A stretch of 30,678 nt of DNA. It comes from a virus. Under the pieces are notes generated by a model, which was not told where the DNA came from, made no database searches, and worked only from the letters and a program-made list of their open reading frames with translations. The stretch is taken from the IMG/VR virus record IMGVR_UViG_3300030101_001822, positions 1-30,678 of that record; one strand, given 5' to 3'. The first letter of the stretch is position 1. Each line of letters opens with the position of its first letter. A program made the translations under genes and the position numbers. Below are positions 7,046 to 13,503 of this stretch, piece after piece.

Positions 7046-7678
7046 TTATATACCTGCATTGTCTGCTGTATTAACAGCAGCTGCAAAGCCTGAGTTAAAG
7101 TGTCCTAGAAGACGTACGATATACTGATGACCCACTGCGGAGTAATCGGTATTACCTTCATCTTCATACAACCCTACTATTCTGACATCTAAAGTGCCTG
7201 TTGTTGCAGCTGTTGAAATGTCAAGCATATCTGTGGATTGACCAGTATTGGTACTACCACTATTTACACTTGCCATAGTCGCATTTGCAAAAACATCCGC
7301 TAAAGCTGTCGCTCTATTTGTGTTGGTTCCGTCTGCAACTACAGTAAAGAGCTGCATAGGATTATCGTATACAAACGCCTTAATAGGAAAGTTTGTATCA
7401 ACACTGACATTATTTGATCCCGGCCAGAAATTTTTAAATGTTGTTTTCTTTGTGCCTGAGTCGACATATTCAACACCATAAAAAACGCCTAACGGGCTGA
7501 CCGCTTGGTCGGTGATGTCTATAACTCCCGCCGCAGTAGGAATAACAATGCCACCTTGAAAAATAGCATTTGTGTTGTTTGACGCAATTTCGTACTGTGT
7601 TGTACCAGTAGTGTTCGCGGCAGAACCTGTTAAACCTATTGGACGTAAACCATAGCCACCTGTTAAATTATTAGCCAT
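7046..7678 (-). CDS. Probable capsid decoration or head protein
   Basis: A 210-residue beta-rich protein starting MANNLTGGYGLRPIGLTGSA. It contains IFQGGIVIPTAAGVIDITDQ and ends in YIVRLLGHFNSGF, without membrane spans. I recall relatives of this protein directly upstream of the capsid gene in uncultured marine phages. Adjacent placement and a similar ribosome site suggest production in amounts comparable to the capsid protein. A role as decoration or head-completion protein is inferred from position. Confidence 0.65.
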   Translation of the reverse strand: MANNLTGGYGLRPIGLTGSAANTTGTTQYEIASNNTNAIFQGGIVIPTAAGVIDITDQAVSPLGVFYGVEYVDSGTKKTTFKNFWPGSNNVSVDTNFPIKAFVYDNPMQLFTVVADGTNTNRATALADVFANATMASVNSGSTNTGQSTDMLDISTAATTGTLDVRIVGLYEDEGNTDYSAVGHQYIVRLLGHFNSGFAAAVNTADNAGI

Positions 7679-7702
7679 TTAAGTCTCCGTTAAAGATTAA
7701 AG

Positions 7703-8188
7703 TTAAGATTTTTTCCCTCCGAAACTTACGCGAGATTGACGATCTGGTCTACTAATTGTCATAGTAGAATGAGCATTTTCTCTCATCATATCTTGATCCA
7801 CAGCCTGCATTTGATCTGAGCTTCTTTCGTTAAAATAAGCTGTTCTCTCTGCTACTGTTTCAAGAGGTATGCGAGCTAAAATTAATCCACCGACCCCAAA
7901 TATACCTTCATACTTACCTGACTCCACTACGGGTGCTTCAAAATCTGGATATTCATCTTTTCTTACGAGTTCCCAACCTTCTCGCATTTTTGCAGAGATA
8001 TTCTTTGTATCATCGAAACCTCTGGTTTCCGCTCTTATCCAGCGATGTTTAAAGCCTTCAGGTGCAGGAGGTGCATCCAACATAGATGGTGGAGCCCACG
8101 GTTTTCTTGCAGCTGTCTTTTCTCTTGTATTAGATGTTCTAGGAGACCTCGAAATAGGTTTCTCAAACATTTCGTCTTGCTTTTCCAT
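7703..8188 (-). CDS. Conserved-looking head-region protein of unknown function
   Basis: A 161-residue polar protein starting MEKQDEMFEKPISRSPRTSN. I chose the ATG at 8188 because GGAG lies nine bases before it; the in-frame TTG at 8194 is too close to that site. It has a basic, Pro-rich start (KPWAPPSMLDAPPAPEG), a central HRWIRAETRGFDD and GWELVRKDEYPDFEAPV, and a polar tail. It sits between the scaffold-like and decoration-like genes, so a role in head assembly is likely. Confidence 0.6.
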   Translation of the reverse strand: MEKQDEMFEKPISRSPRTSNTREKTAARKPWAPPSMLDAPPAPEGFKHRWIRAETRGFDDTKNISAKMREGWELVRKDEYPDFEAPVVESGKYEGIFGVGGLILARIPLETVAERTAYFNERSSDQMQAVDQDMMRENAHSTMTISRPDRQSRVSFGGKKS

Positions 8189-8194
8189 AATCAA

Positions 8195-9097
8195 TTACTC
8201 CTTAACATATTTCGCGTACTCTTCTAAAGGAACGCCTAGTTTTTTACTCAAAGCGACTTGTCGTGCACTTAGAGTAACTTTTTTCTTCCCACTACTACGT
8301 CCAGAACTTGATCTTGACGCGGAAGCTACGTTCTGGACGGGTTTTTTGCTTTGCGTCTTATCAGCAAACTTATGAGGAAATTCTTCACTCATACGTCTGT
8401 CTAATTCAGTATAGTATTCATCGGTCTTTGGGTCAACACCATCTTGTTCAACTAATTCTTTGTGTATGCCAAAAGCAGCATAGGTCATAGCACTATCATT
8501 ACCAAACCAATCATTACGCTCTGCCCAAGCCTGAGCTTTAGGGTCTGGTGGCGGTGGGGGAGCGGTTTGTTGTACTTGGGGTTGTCTTTGAGCTTGCTCA
8601 ACAGGTTGTGCCACCTTTTTCTCTTGAGCTGCTTTAGCCTGACTTGCTCTATCTGCTTGAACGGCTAATTGACTTATTTGTTTTTGAGCTGCAACAGCTG
8701 ACTCTGTGTCTCCAAGCTCCATAGCTGCTTTTAGTGTAGCCTCTGCCTGAGCCATTTGACTATCTACTCTACCAGTATATTCGCTCAAATAACTGGTATC
8801 CATTTTGTTAAGTCTATCTCTTAACTCTTGGTTTTCTTTTTCCTTTTGCTGTGCGAACTTAAGGGCGTCATCTGCGTTTTTTTCATGATCCCGCATTTTT
8901 TTAGTAAGCCTGTTAATACGCTTCTCAGTTTTGTTTTTAGCTTCTTCAAACTGGTCTTGAGCTGGTTCATCTTCTTGTACCACTGTAGTTTCAGCATTTT
9001 CAGCTTGGTTTTGGACAGGGATTTCAACATCTTGAGACTCCTCTTGCTGTTCTTCAATTTCTAAATCTAATTGTTCTTCTTTTTTTGGCTGGTTCAT
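8195..9097 (-). CDS. Scaffolding-like protein
   Basis: A 300-residue, highly charged, helical protein that would guide capsid assembly and then leave or be removed. Residues 1-60 are acidic and Gln-rich, residues about 55-160 are coiled-coil-type (EKRINRLTKKMRDHEKN onward), residues about 165-190 are Gln/Pro-rich with a PPPPPDP run, and the C-terminus is basic (SSGKKKVTLSARQVALSKKL). An acidic coil with a basic C-terminal helix is the usual arrangement of phage scaffolds. It lies two genes before the capsid protein. Confidence 0.75.
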   Translation of the reverse strand: MNQPKKEEQLDLEIEEQQEESQDVEIPVQNQAENAETTVVQEDEPAQDQFEEAKNKTEKRINRLTKKMRDHEKNADDALKFAQQKEKENQELRDRLNKMDTSYLSEYTGRVDSQMAQAEATLKAAMELGDTESAVAAQKQISQLAVQADRASQAKAAQEKKVAQPVEQAQRQPQVQQTAPPPPPDPKAQAWAERNDWFGNDSAMTYAAFGIHKELVEQDGVDPKTDEYYTELDRRMSEEFPHKFADKTQSKKPVQNVASASRSSSGRSSGKKKVTLSARQVALSKKLGVPLEEYAKYVKE

Positions 9098-9106
9098 ATC
9101 TTCCTC

Positions 9107-9520
9107 TTAAAAATGTAAAATATCTTCAGGTTCTTGTATTTTTGCTAAAATCTCATCATCGTTCAGTATTCTTACTTCACCACCATCTATTTTAAATCTT
9201 GATCCTGCGTAACGTGCAAACATCACCCAATCTTTTTCTGCACACCAAGGCCCAGAAGGAAACTTTTCCGGGTCTTTGTAAGCCATAGGACCCATCTTCA
9301 AAATAAATCCAACTTGGGTTGATATTTGATTATCTTCTACAACCTTATCCGGTAAGTATAAACCACCTTCTGTTTTACCTTTGCCCCTGTAAGGCAGAAT
9401 AAGCAGCCTCCAGCCAGTGGGACTTGGCATCCGGTCTATTAGGCTCTGATCTGCTAAACTCGGGTCTAGGACCCTATCTTTGGGCTCTACATATACTTTA
9501 TCTAATGCTGTATCATTCAT
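9107..9520 (-). CDS. GroES-like co-chaperonin
   Basis: A 137-residue protein with a Cpn10 domain from about residue 32 to the end. PTGWRLLILPYRGKGKTEGG is the first strand pair, EGGLYLPDKVVED the mobile loop that binds GroEL, and TQVGFILKMGPMAY plus DWVMFARYAGSRFKIDGGEV the barrel core, ending RILNDDEILAKI. About 30 extra N-terminal residues and a small insert (PEKFPSGPWCAEKD) distinguish it from bacterial GroES. Like T4 gp31, it probably replaces host GroES so that the chaperonin folds the capsid protein. It lies just upstream of the scaffold and capsid genes. A ribosome site (AGGAG) is well placed for the ATG at 9520. Confidence 0.85.
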   Translation of the reverse strand: MNDTALDKVYVEPKDRVLDPSLADQSLIDRMPSPTGWRLLILPYRGKGKTEGGLYLPDKVVEDNQISTQVGFILKMGPMAYKDPEKFPSGPWCAEKDWVMFARYAGSRFKIDGGEVRILNDDEILAKIQEPEDILHF

Positions 9521-9716
9521 CGTCTTTCTCCTGACGGTCCAGTAAACTTTTTAGTTCATCATCAACAAACTCTAAACCTTTTCTTTCACCCATAAGCTGT
9601 CTATATTGCTCCATATTTTTTACACTGTCGTACAACAAAGCCTCAGAAATTTGTTTCTTTCTTTCATTTATAATACGAAAAACAGCTTCTGCAAGATAAA
9701 TCTCACTTTTTGACAT
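9513..9716 (-). CDS. Small helical protein of unknown function
   Basis: A 67-residue charged helical protein: MSKSEIYLAEAVFRIINERK, then QISEALLYDSVKNMEQYRQL and an acidic end with DELKSLLDRQEK. It has no membrane segment. It overlaps the GroES-like gene by eight bases. The helical hairpin pattern suits a small head-assembly or chaperone-associated factor, but nothing identifies it. The first gene after a possible internal promoter at 9753. Confidence 0.5.
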   Translation of the reverse strand: MSKSEIYLAEAVFRIINERKKQISEALLYDSVKNMEQYRQLMGERKGLEFVDDELKSLLDRQEKDDE

Positions 9717-9752
9717 AATTAACTTATAACTTCCTATTTTGTCTTATATACT

Positions 9753-9758
9753 CTTATA
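9753..9758 (-). promoter_or_regulatory. Possible internal promoter before the head-assembly block
   Basis: The minus strand reads TATGTATAAGAG 37 bases before the ATG at 9716, in the only sizeable gap between the lysis-type and head-assembly genes. The -10-like TATAAG matches five of six consensus bases. A -35 box is not clear. Confidence 0.3.
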
Positions 9759-9771
9759 CATAATAACAGAT

Positions 9772-9906
9772 TTAGTTTTCTTGTTCAACTATTGTTTGAT
9801 CTTGTGGTAATTCTGTCACAGTAAAACACATGGGACATTGATAAACGTCTTTTAGTTCTATTTTTTTCAATACAACCTTACACCTAATACATAATTTATC
9901 CGTCAT
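9772..9906 (-). CDS. 44-residue zinc-ribbon-like protein
   Basis: Reading from the ATG at 9906 gives MTDKLCIRCKVVLKKIELKD, then VYQCPMCFTVTELPQDQ, ending in TAA at 9772. Two CxxC pairs (C6/C9 and C24/C27) about 15 residues apart are a classical single zinc ribbon. The start overlaps the stop of the upstream holin gene as ATGA, so it is coupled. It fills the gap between the lysis-type genes and the head-assembly genes. Its target is unknown; such mini-ribbons often bind nucleic acid or a protein partner. Confidence 0.65.
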   Translation of the reverse strand: MTDKLCIRCKVVLKKIELKDVYQCPMCFTVTELPQDQTIVEQEN

Positions 9907-10310
9907 TTTTTCATGTTCTCTCTGGCTACACCTTTTGACTTCTCATAAGATCTCATTCCTCCTAATCCTAGTAATGAAAGGGTTAAAGTCATAAGTTCAC
10001 CTGTCTTTAAACTTGGCAAAGTTATGTCTGGCATCCATATAGCTGTTGCCCACTCAGCAATTGGCATAATAAAAAACTGAGTTAATAACCCTAGAGCACA
10101 GATCCACATTATGGCGGGGCGAGCTCCGGCTACAAATAAGCTGGGGTGCTTCGCCTGTTCTGTATTGGCAGCTATCTGACCTTTGGCCAGTTCCTGGGCA
10201 TGTCGAGAGGCAAGCGTTGCCAAGTCGTGTGCCAATTTGTTTTTCTGATCTTTATCTTCTATAAATTTTCCTAGCAACTTAGTTGCCGGACCTATTAATG
10301 CTTGTATCAT
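9903..10310 (-). CDS. 3TM holin (GTA_holin_3TM type)
   Basis: A 135-residue membrane protein. I place the start at the ATG at 10310 because it overlaps the upstream stop as TAATG and GAGG lies eight bases before it; an ATG six bases earlier is too close to that site. A charged N-terminal helix (LLGKFIEDKDQKNKLAHDL) is followed by HPSLFVAGARPAIMWICALG, hydrophobic spans and a short basic tail. RPAIMW at the entry to the first span is a signature of the 3TM holin family known from gene transfer agents and phages. It would permeabilise the inner membrane for release. No endolysin was recognised in the window. Confidence 0.75.
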   Translation of the reverse strand: MIQALIGPATKLLGKFIEDKDQKNKLAHDLATLASRHAQELAKGQIAANTEQAKHPSLFVAGARPAIMWICALGLLTQFFIMPIAEWATAIWMPDITLPSLKTGELMTLTLSLLGLGGMRSYEKSKGVARENMKK

Positions 10311-10504
10311 TACCATAACCTCATTTCTTTGTTTACTTTTACTAATTTTACGAAACAGTCATATTTTTTCGTGTCCTCACCAATCCTTACGGTCTGGTTA
10401 TCAAGGTATGACTTAAAATAGTCTGCTGTTTTCACTGACTGAAAATGCAAGGTGCCCGCTGGATTTCCCGCCAAATAGCACATGAGCAGAAAAGCAGGTT
10501 TCAT
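10310..10504 (-). CDS. Small secreted or membrane-attached protein, unknown
   Basis: A 64-residue protein beginning MKPAFLLMCYLAGNPAGTLH, a short hydrophobic start resembling a signal sequence, followed by a polar domain (SVKTADYFKSYLDNQTVRIG, KYDCFVKLVKVNKE). A Cys sits in the hydrophobic start, but no clear lipobox is seen. It is coupled at both ends to membrane-protein genes, so a supporting role in lysis or in the cell envelope is plausible. It could be a small spanin-like partner, though there is no Pro-rich stretch to support that. Confidence 0.5.
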   Translation of the reverse strand: MKPAFLLMCYLAGNPAGTLHFQSVKTADYFKSYLDNQTVRIGEDTKKYDCFVKLVKVNKEMRLW

Positions 10505-10827
10505 TTTCCGTTTCTATTCATTATAGCCGATGCACCCATATATACAGACACAATGCCGCCACCAGTGAGATAGAAAAGATTGCTAATATCGGCAAGTGCT
10601 TTAACTCTTTCGAGATCGACAAAGAACATTGCAGCAGTAAAAGTAGCCATAGCAACCAAACTGGCAGTTGCCATCCGCCTTTGAGCTCTTTGCTTCCTAA
10701 GATCGTGCTCAAGTTTTTTGATATCTGCAACATGACTTAATTCTTCGTCAGAAACTATACCGTCACCATCTTCATCATATTCAGCATAAATGGATTGTTT
10801 CTGTAGTTTTTTTTGTTTGCTAGCCAA
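10501..10827 (-). CDS. Membrane protein with a canonical EF-hand
   Basis: A 108-residue protein. Residues 18-29 (DEDGDGIVSDEE) form a textbook EF-hand loop: Asp at 1, 3 and 5, Gly at 6, a hydrophobic residue at 8 and Glu at 12. A charged helix follows (DIKKLEHDLRKQRAQRR), then two membrane spans at about 53-70 and 83-103. It lies next to the 3TM holin with a four-base overlap to the next gene. A calcium-binding soluble head on a two-span membrane protein could make pore formation or membrane insertion sensitive to calcium; this is an inference. The EF-hand is single, so pairing would require a dimer. Confidence 0.7.
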   Translation of the reverse strand: MASKQKKLQKQSIYAEYDEDGDGIVSDEELSHVADIKKLEHDLRKQRAQRRMATASLVAMATFTAAMFFVDLERVKALADISNLFYLTGGGIVSVYMGASAIMNRNGK

Positions 10828-10897
10828 AATAAAACCCTGCTAAAAAGCTATAACTCCAAAACCCCAGAATAAGATAAACCCATTCTTCATTACTCAT
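10820..10897 (-). CDS. 25-residue single-span membrane peptide
   Basis: From the ATG at 10897 the frame reads MSNEEWVYLILGFWSYSFLA then GFYFG and TAG at 10820. It is a short acidic head with one membrane span. The start overlaps the upstream stop as ATGA and the end overlaps the next start by eight bases. It thus sits exactly between two genes, coupled on both sides, at the head of the membrane/lysis block. It is too short for routine gene calling. It may modulate the neighbouring EF-hand or holin proteins. Confidence 0.5.
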   Translation of the reverse strand: MSNEEWVYLILGFWSYSFLAGFYFG

Positions 10898-11079
10898 AAT
10901 AAGTCTTTGTAATAGTTGGGATCACCACGAACAAGTTCAACTGCCCCGCCGTCTGCCATCTTCATAGGCTTGACTAGATCACCACGACCTTTTTGAATAA
11001 GAAATTGCTCAAAGCTCATGCTGTCTGAAGCGGGTCCGTCAAAAAACTCTTCTCTTAATTCTTTTTCTTCTTTTGTCAT
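10894..11079 (-). CDS. Small protein with C-terminal GGAVELVRGD-type tail
   Basis: A 61-residue polar protein: MTKEEKELREEFFDGPASDS, then FEQFLIQKGRGDLVKPMKMA and DGGAVELVRGDPNYYKDLL. The tail resembles the GGVVEMKDKA...RG tag found twice in the 1004-residue protein two genes upstream. The gene is coupled to the portal gene by TAATG. It may be a minor virion protein that shares a localisation or assembly signal with the large protein; that idea rests on the short resemblance only. Confidence 0.5.
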   Translation of the reverse strand: MTKEEKELREEFFDGPASDSMSFEQFLIQKGRGDLVKPMKMADGGAVELVRGDPNYYKDLL

Positions 11080-13484
11080 TACTGACCTCCTTTTTGTTGT
11101 TTCATCATTTCACGCTGTTGAGCCGCATTTATTCTAGCCGCAGTCTGTCTTTCTTGACTATCCAGTCTCTTATCAAACTGTGCGTCTCTTTGCTGTACCT
11201 TCTGTTGCTCAAGGCCTAATTTAGCCGCATCAATCTGTGCATCGTTCTCTTCAGCTTGTGCTCTAACCTGTAGCTCTTTTTCTTTTAACTGTACCAACGG
11301 ATCAGGACCTGGTGCTGATAATTGTGCACTTAACTGCTTCAAGGCGGTCATGCCCTCTGCAACATATTGTGCTGTTTTGGCTTCTACATCAAGCATCTGT
11401 TCTTCTGATATTGCCTGACCACCACTAGCCTGTATCATCTCTACCGCAGCTTTCTCTTTGGCACTAATTCTTACATGATCCATAATATGTTTCTGTAAAG
11501 ATACCGCGATTTGCGGTGTGCCTGCTACGAGAGGTGTTGATCCAAAGACCATGTGTGACATAATGTGTGCCTCATGATCTTGACCCTCAAAAGCCACCAA
11601 AGGTAACATATCTAAAACATCTATGTTTTCTGAAGCAGGGTCTTTAGGCACAGCTTCTGGCTCAGGTGTTCTTTTCAGTATTCTGTCAATATCTCTTACA
11701 CCTAAGGCCTCGTACATATCTCTGAACACTTCGTACATATTGTGCATTTCAGGTGCCGCTGTAGCCATTTGCATCTTAGTCTGTGCCAACGCTATCCTTT
11801 GTGCCTGCGAAAATATATTAGGATTAGACACAGGTAGTACATCTACCCTCTCGTCAAAGTCCTCTGACTTAACAGCACTGTCTACACCCGCAATCGTATA
11901 AGGATAATTGTCTGGTAGAAACTCCGCCATGACGTTAGAAAGTAATTTAAACTCTAATCTCATCGCATAGTGCAATCTTTTGTGCACGGCTGACATGACC
12001 CGTGAGCCTTGTTCCAACATGGCAATCGTAGTACCGACCGCAGCCTGCTGATTACCATCGCCCACTTTCATGTCTGTAATTGTTGCGAATCGCCGTCCAG
12101 CGTCAACTACGAACCCCAACAATGCCATCAATGTCTGGTCTGGACCCTTGAATGGTAAAGACATAAGACTGGCTTTAATGTCCCCGCCCGGTGCATCGAC
12201 GTCTCTAAACTCTCCGGGTTGTAATGGCTCGTCATCATCCCTGATCCGTAGGCCGCGGGCCTTGAATCCTGCGGGTAAGTTCGATAGCGTACCTGCATCA
12301 ATCAACTGTCTGAGTGCAGCTGTCGCTGTTCTTGATAGTCCGCCTATAGTATGGATTAACCCTAGTCCGTAGAACCCGAACCCCGGTAAAAACTTATAGT
12401 GTACAAAATATTGTATCTTTTTCTTTTTCTCGTCGTCTTCTTTATAGTTTCTGCGTATGGATAAAATCTGACCATTATCTTGAGAAATAGTAACAACATA
12501 AGGAATCCTAATTCCTGTTGTTTCACCATCTTCGTCCTGTTCCTCAAAGCCTTCAAGGTCTAAATCCACATGACATTCAAGTAAAGTGCAATCATAGTCA
12601 ACATTCGATGCATACATACCGTCTATACGTTCCAGCTCTTCTTTGACAGAAGAAGTCTCGCCTTGTGCTGGAATAACAGGTATGTCCCTATAAAAGCCCG
12701 ATAGTTGCCGCTTCCTTAAATCGTTTAAGCTCATCTTAACGACATGAGTGATATTAGGGCAAGTCTCTAGATCAGATGTGCTATATGGTACAACTAAATC
12801 TTCAGCTGGTATAAATTTGCTTACAGCTCTATCTAGGTTCTCATCATAGTAAACTTTTTTAAATGTTGACCCTGCAAGTGGCAAATAAAATAACATCTGG
12901 TCAAATTCAGGTGTATATTCCTCCATGACCGACGTTACATAGTAATTCATAAATTCTTTTACTCTTTGGGCTTGGTCTTCTTTTTCTGGAGTGCTTGATC
13001 CCATAACAAGAGTTCTGACAGGTCCACCTGGTGGTAAGAGCTCATTGAAGGCTTGGGCTTGGAACTGCGTCGCACTTTCTGCCAAAAGTGGGTGCGTGAC
13101 GCCGCTTGCTCCCCTAAACGGTTGAGATCTTTCTTCGTAGCTAAACCCAAGTAATTCCAAACCATTTGCGAAAGCATCTTCCCACTCCTGTCTACTGCTT
13201 TTGTTTTCTTCAAATTCTGATGTCAACTCACCTGACAAACGACCAAGCTCTTCATCCGACATATCTTCGGCTAAGTTTGCATAAAAATCACCGTCCATGT
13301 CTTTATCTTCACGAGGATCAAAATCAACGACTACGCTGCCGTCTTCTTCTTCCATAATCTCTACATTGTCTGGTATTTCGTCAATGTCCATTGCTTCAGG
13401 TATTTCAACATTCATTTCAGCTTTAAGTTCTTGTTCATCGAGTTGAGTTGGAACTTTGTCCACCATGCTTGGTTTATCTGCCAT
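11079..13484 (-). CDS. Portal protein
   Basis: An 801-residue protein that forms the dodecameric DNA channel at one capsid vertex. The first about 75 residues are acidic, followed by SSRQEWEDAFANGLELLGFS and RSQPFRGASGVTHPLLAES, a pattern of P22-like podovirus portals. The central wing and stem carry YYDENLDRAVSKFIPAEDLV and, later, ADGRRFATI-type residues around VGDGNQQAAVGTTIAMLEQG. Residues about 690-801 are a long Gln-rich helix, comparable to the barrel extension of P22 gp1. Length fits that family. A well-spaced AGGAG precedes the ATG. Its place behind terminase and the large ejected-type protein and before the scaffold is the normal order. Confidence 0.85.
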   Translation of the reverse strand: MADKPSMVDKVPTQLDEQELKAEMNVEIPEAMDIDEIPDNVEIMEEEDGSVVVDFDPREDKDMDGDFYANLAEDMSDEELGRLSGELTSEFEENKSSRQEWEDAFANGLELLGFSYEERSQPFRGASGVTHPLLAESATQFQAQAFNELLPPGGPVRTLVMGSSTPEKEDQAQRVKEFMNYYVTSVMEEYTPEFDQMLFYLPLAGSTFKKVYYDENLDRAVSKFIPAEDLVVPYSTSDLETCPNITHVVKMSLNDLRKRQLSGFYRDIPVIPAQGETSSVKEELERIDGMYASNVDYDCTLLECHVDLDLEGFEEQDEDGETTGIRIPYVVTISQDNGQILSIRRNYKEDDEKKKKIQYFVHYKFLPGFGFYGLGLIHTIGGLSRTATAALRQLIDAGTLSNLPAGFKARGLRIRDDDEPLQPGEFRDVDAPGGDIKASLMSLPFKGPDQTLMALLGFVVDAGRRFATITDMKVGDGNQQAAVGTTIAMLEQGSRVMSAVHKRLHYAMRLEFKLLSNVMAEFLPDNYPYTIAGVDSAVKSEDFDERVDVLPVSNPNIFSQAQRIALAQTKMQMATAAPEMHNMYEVFRDMYEALGVRDIDRILKRTPEPEAVPKDPASENIDVLDMLPLVAFEGQDHEAHIMSHMVFGSTPLVAGTPQIAVSLQKHIMDHVRISAKEKAAVEMIQASGGQAISEEQMLDVEAKTAQYVAEGMTALKQLSAQLSAPGPDPLVQLKEKELQVRAQAEENDAQIDAAKLGLEQQKVQQRDAQFDKRLDSQERQTAARINAAQQREMMKQQKGGQ

Positions 13485-13503
13485 CTAAGTCTCCTTCCGA
13501 GAA

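Noticed and set aside
8821-9064. Overlapping frames on both strands within the scaffold-like gene
   Set aside because: Both are shadows of the Lys/Glu-rich coiled coil and lack ribosome sites.
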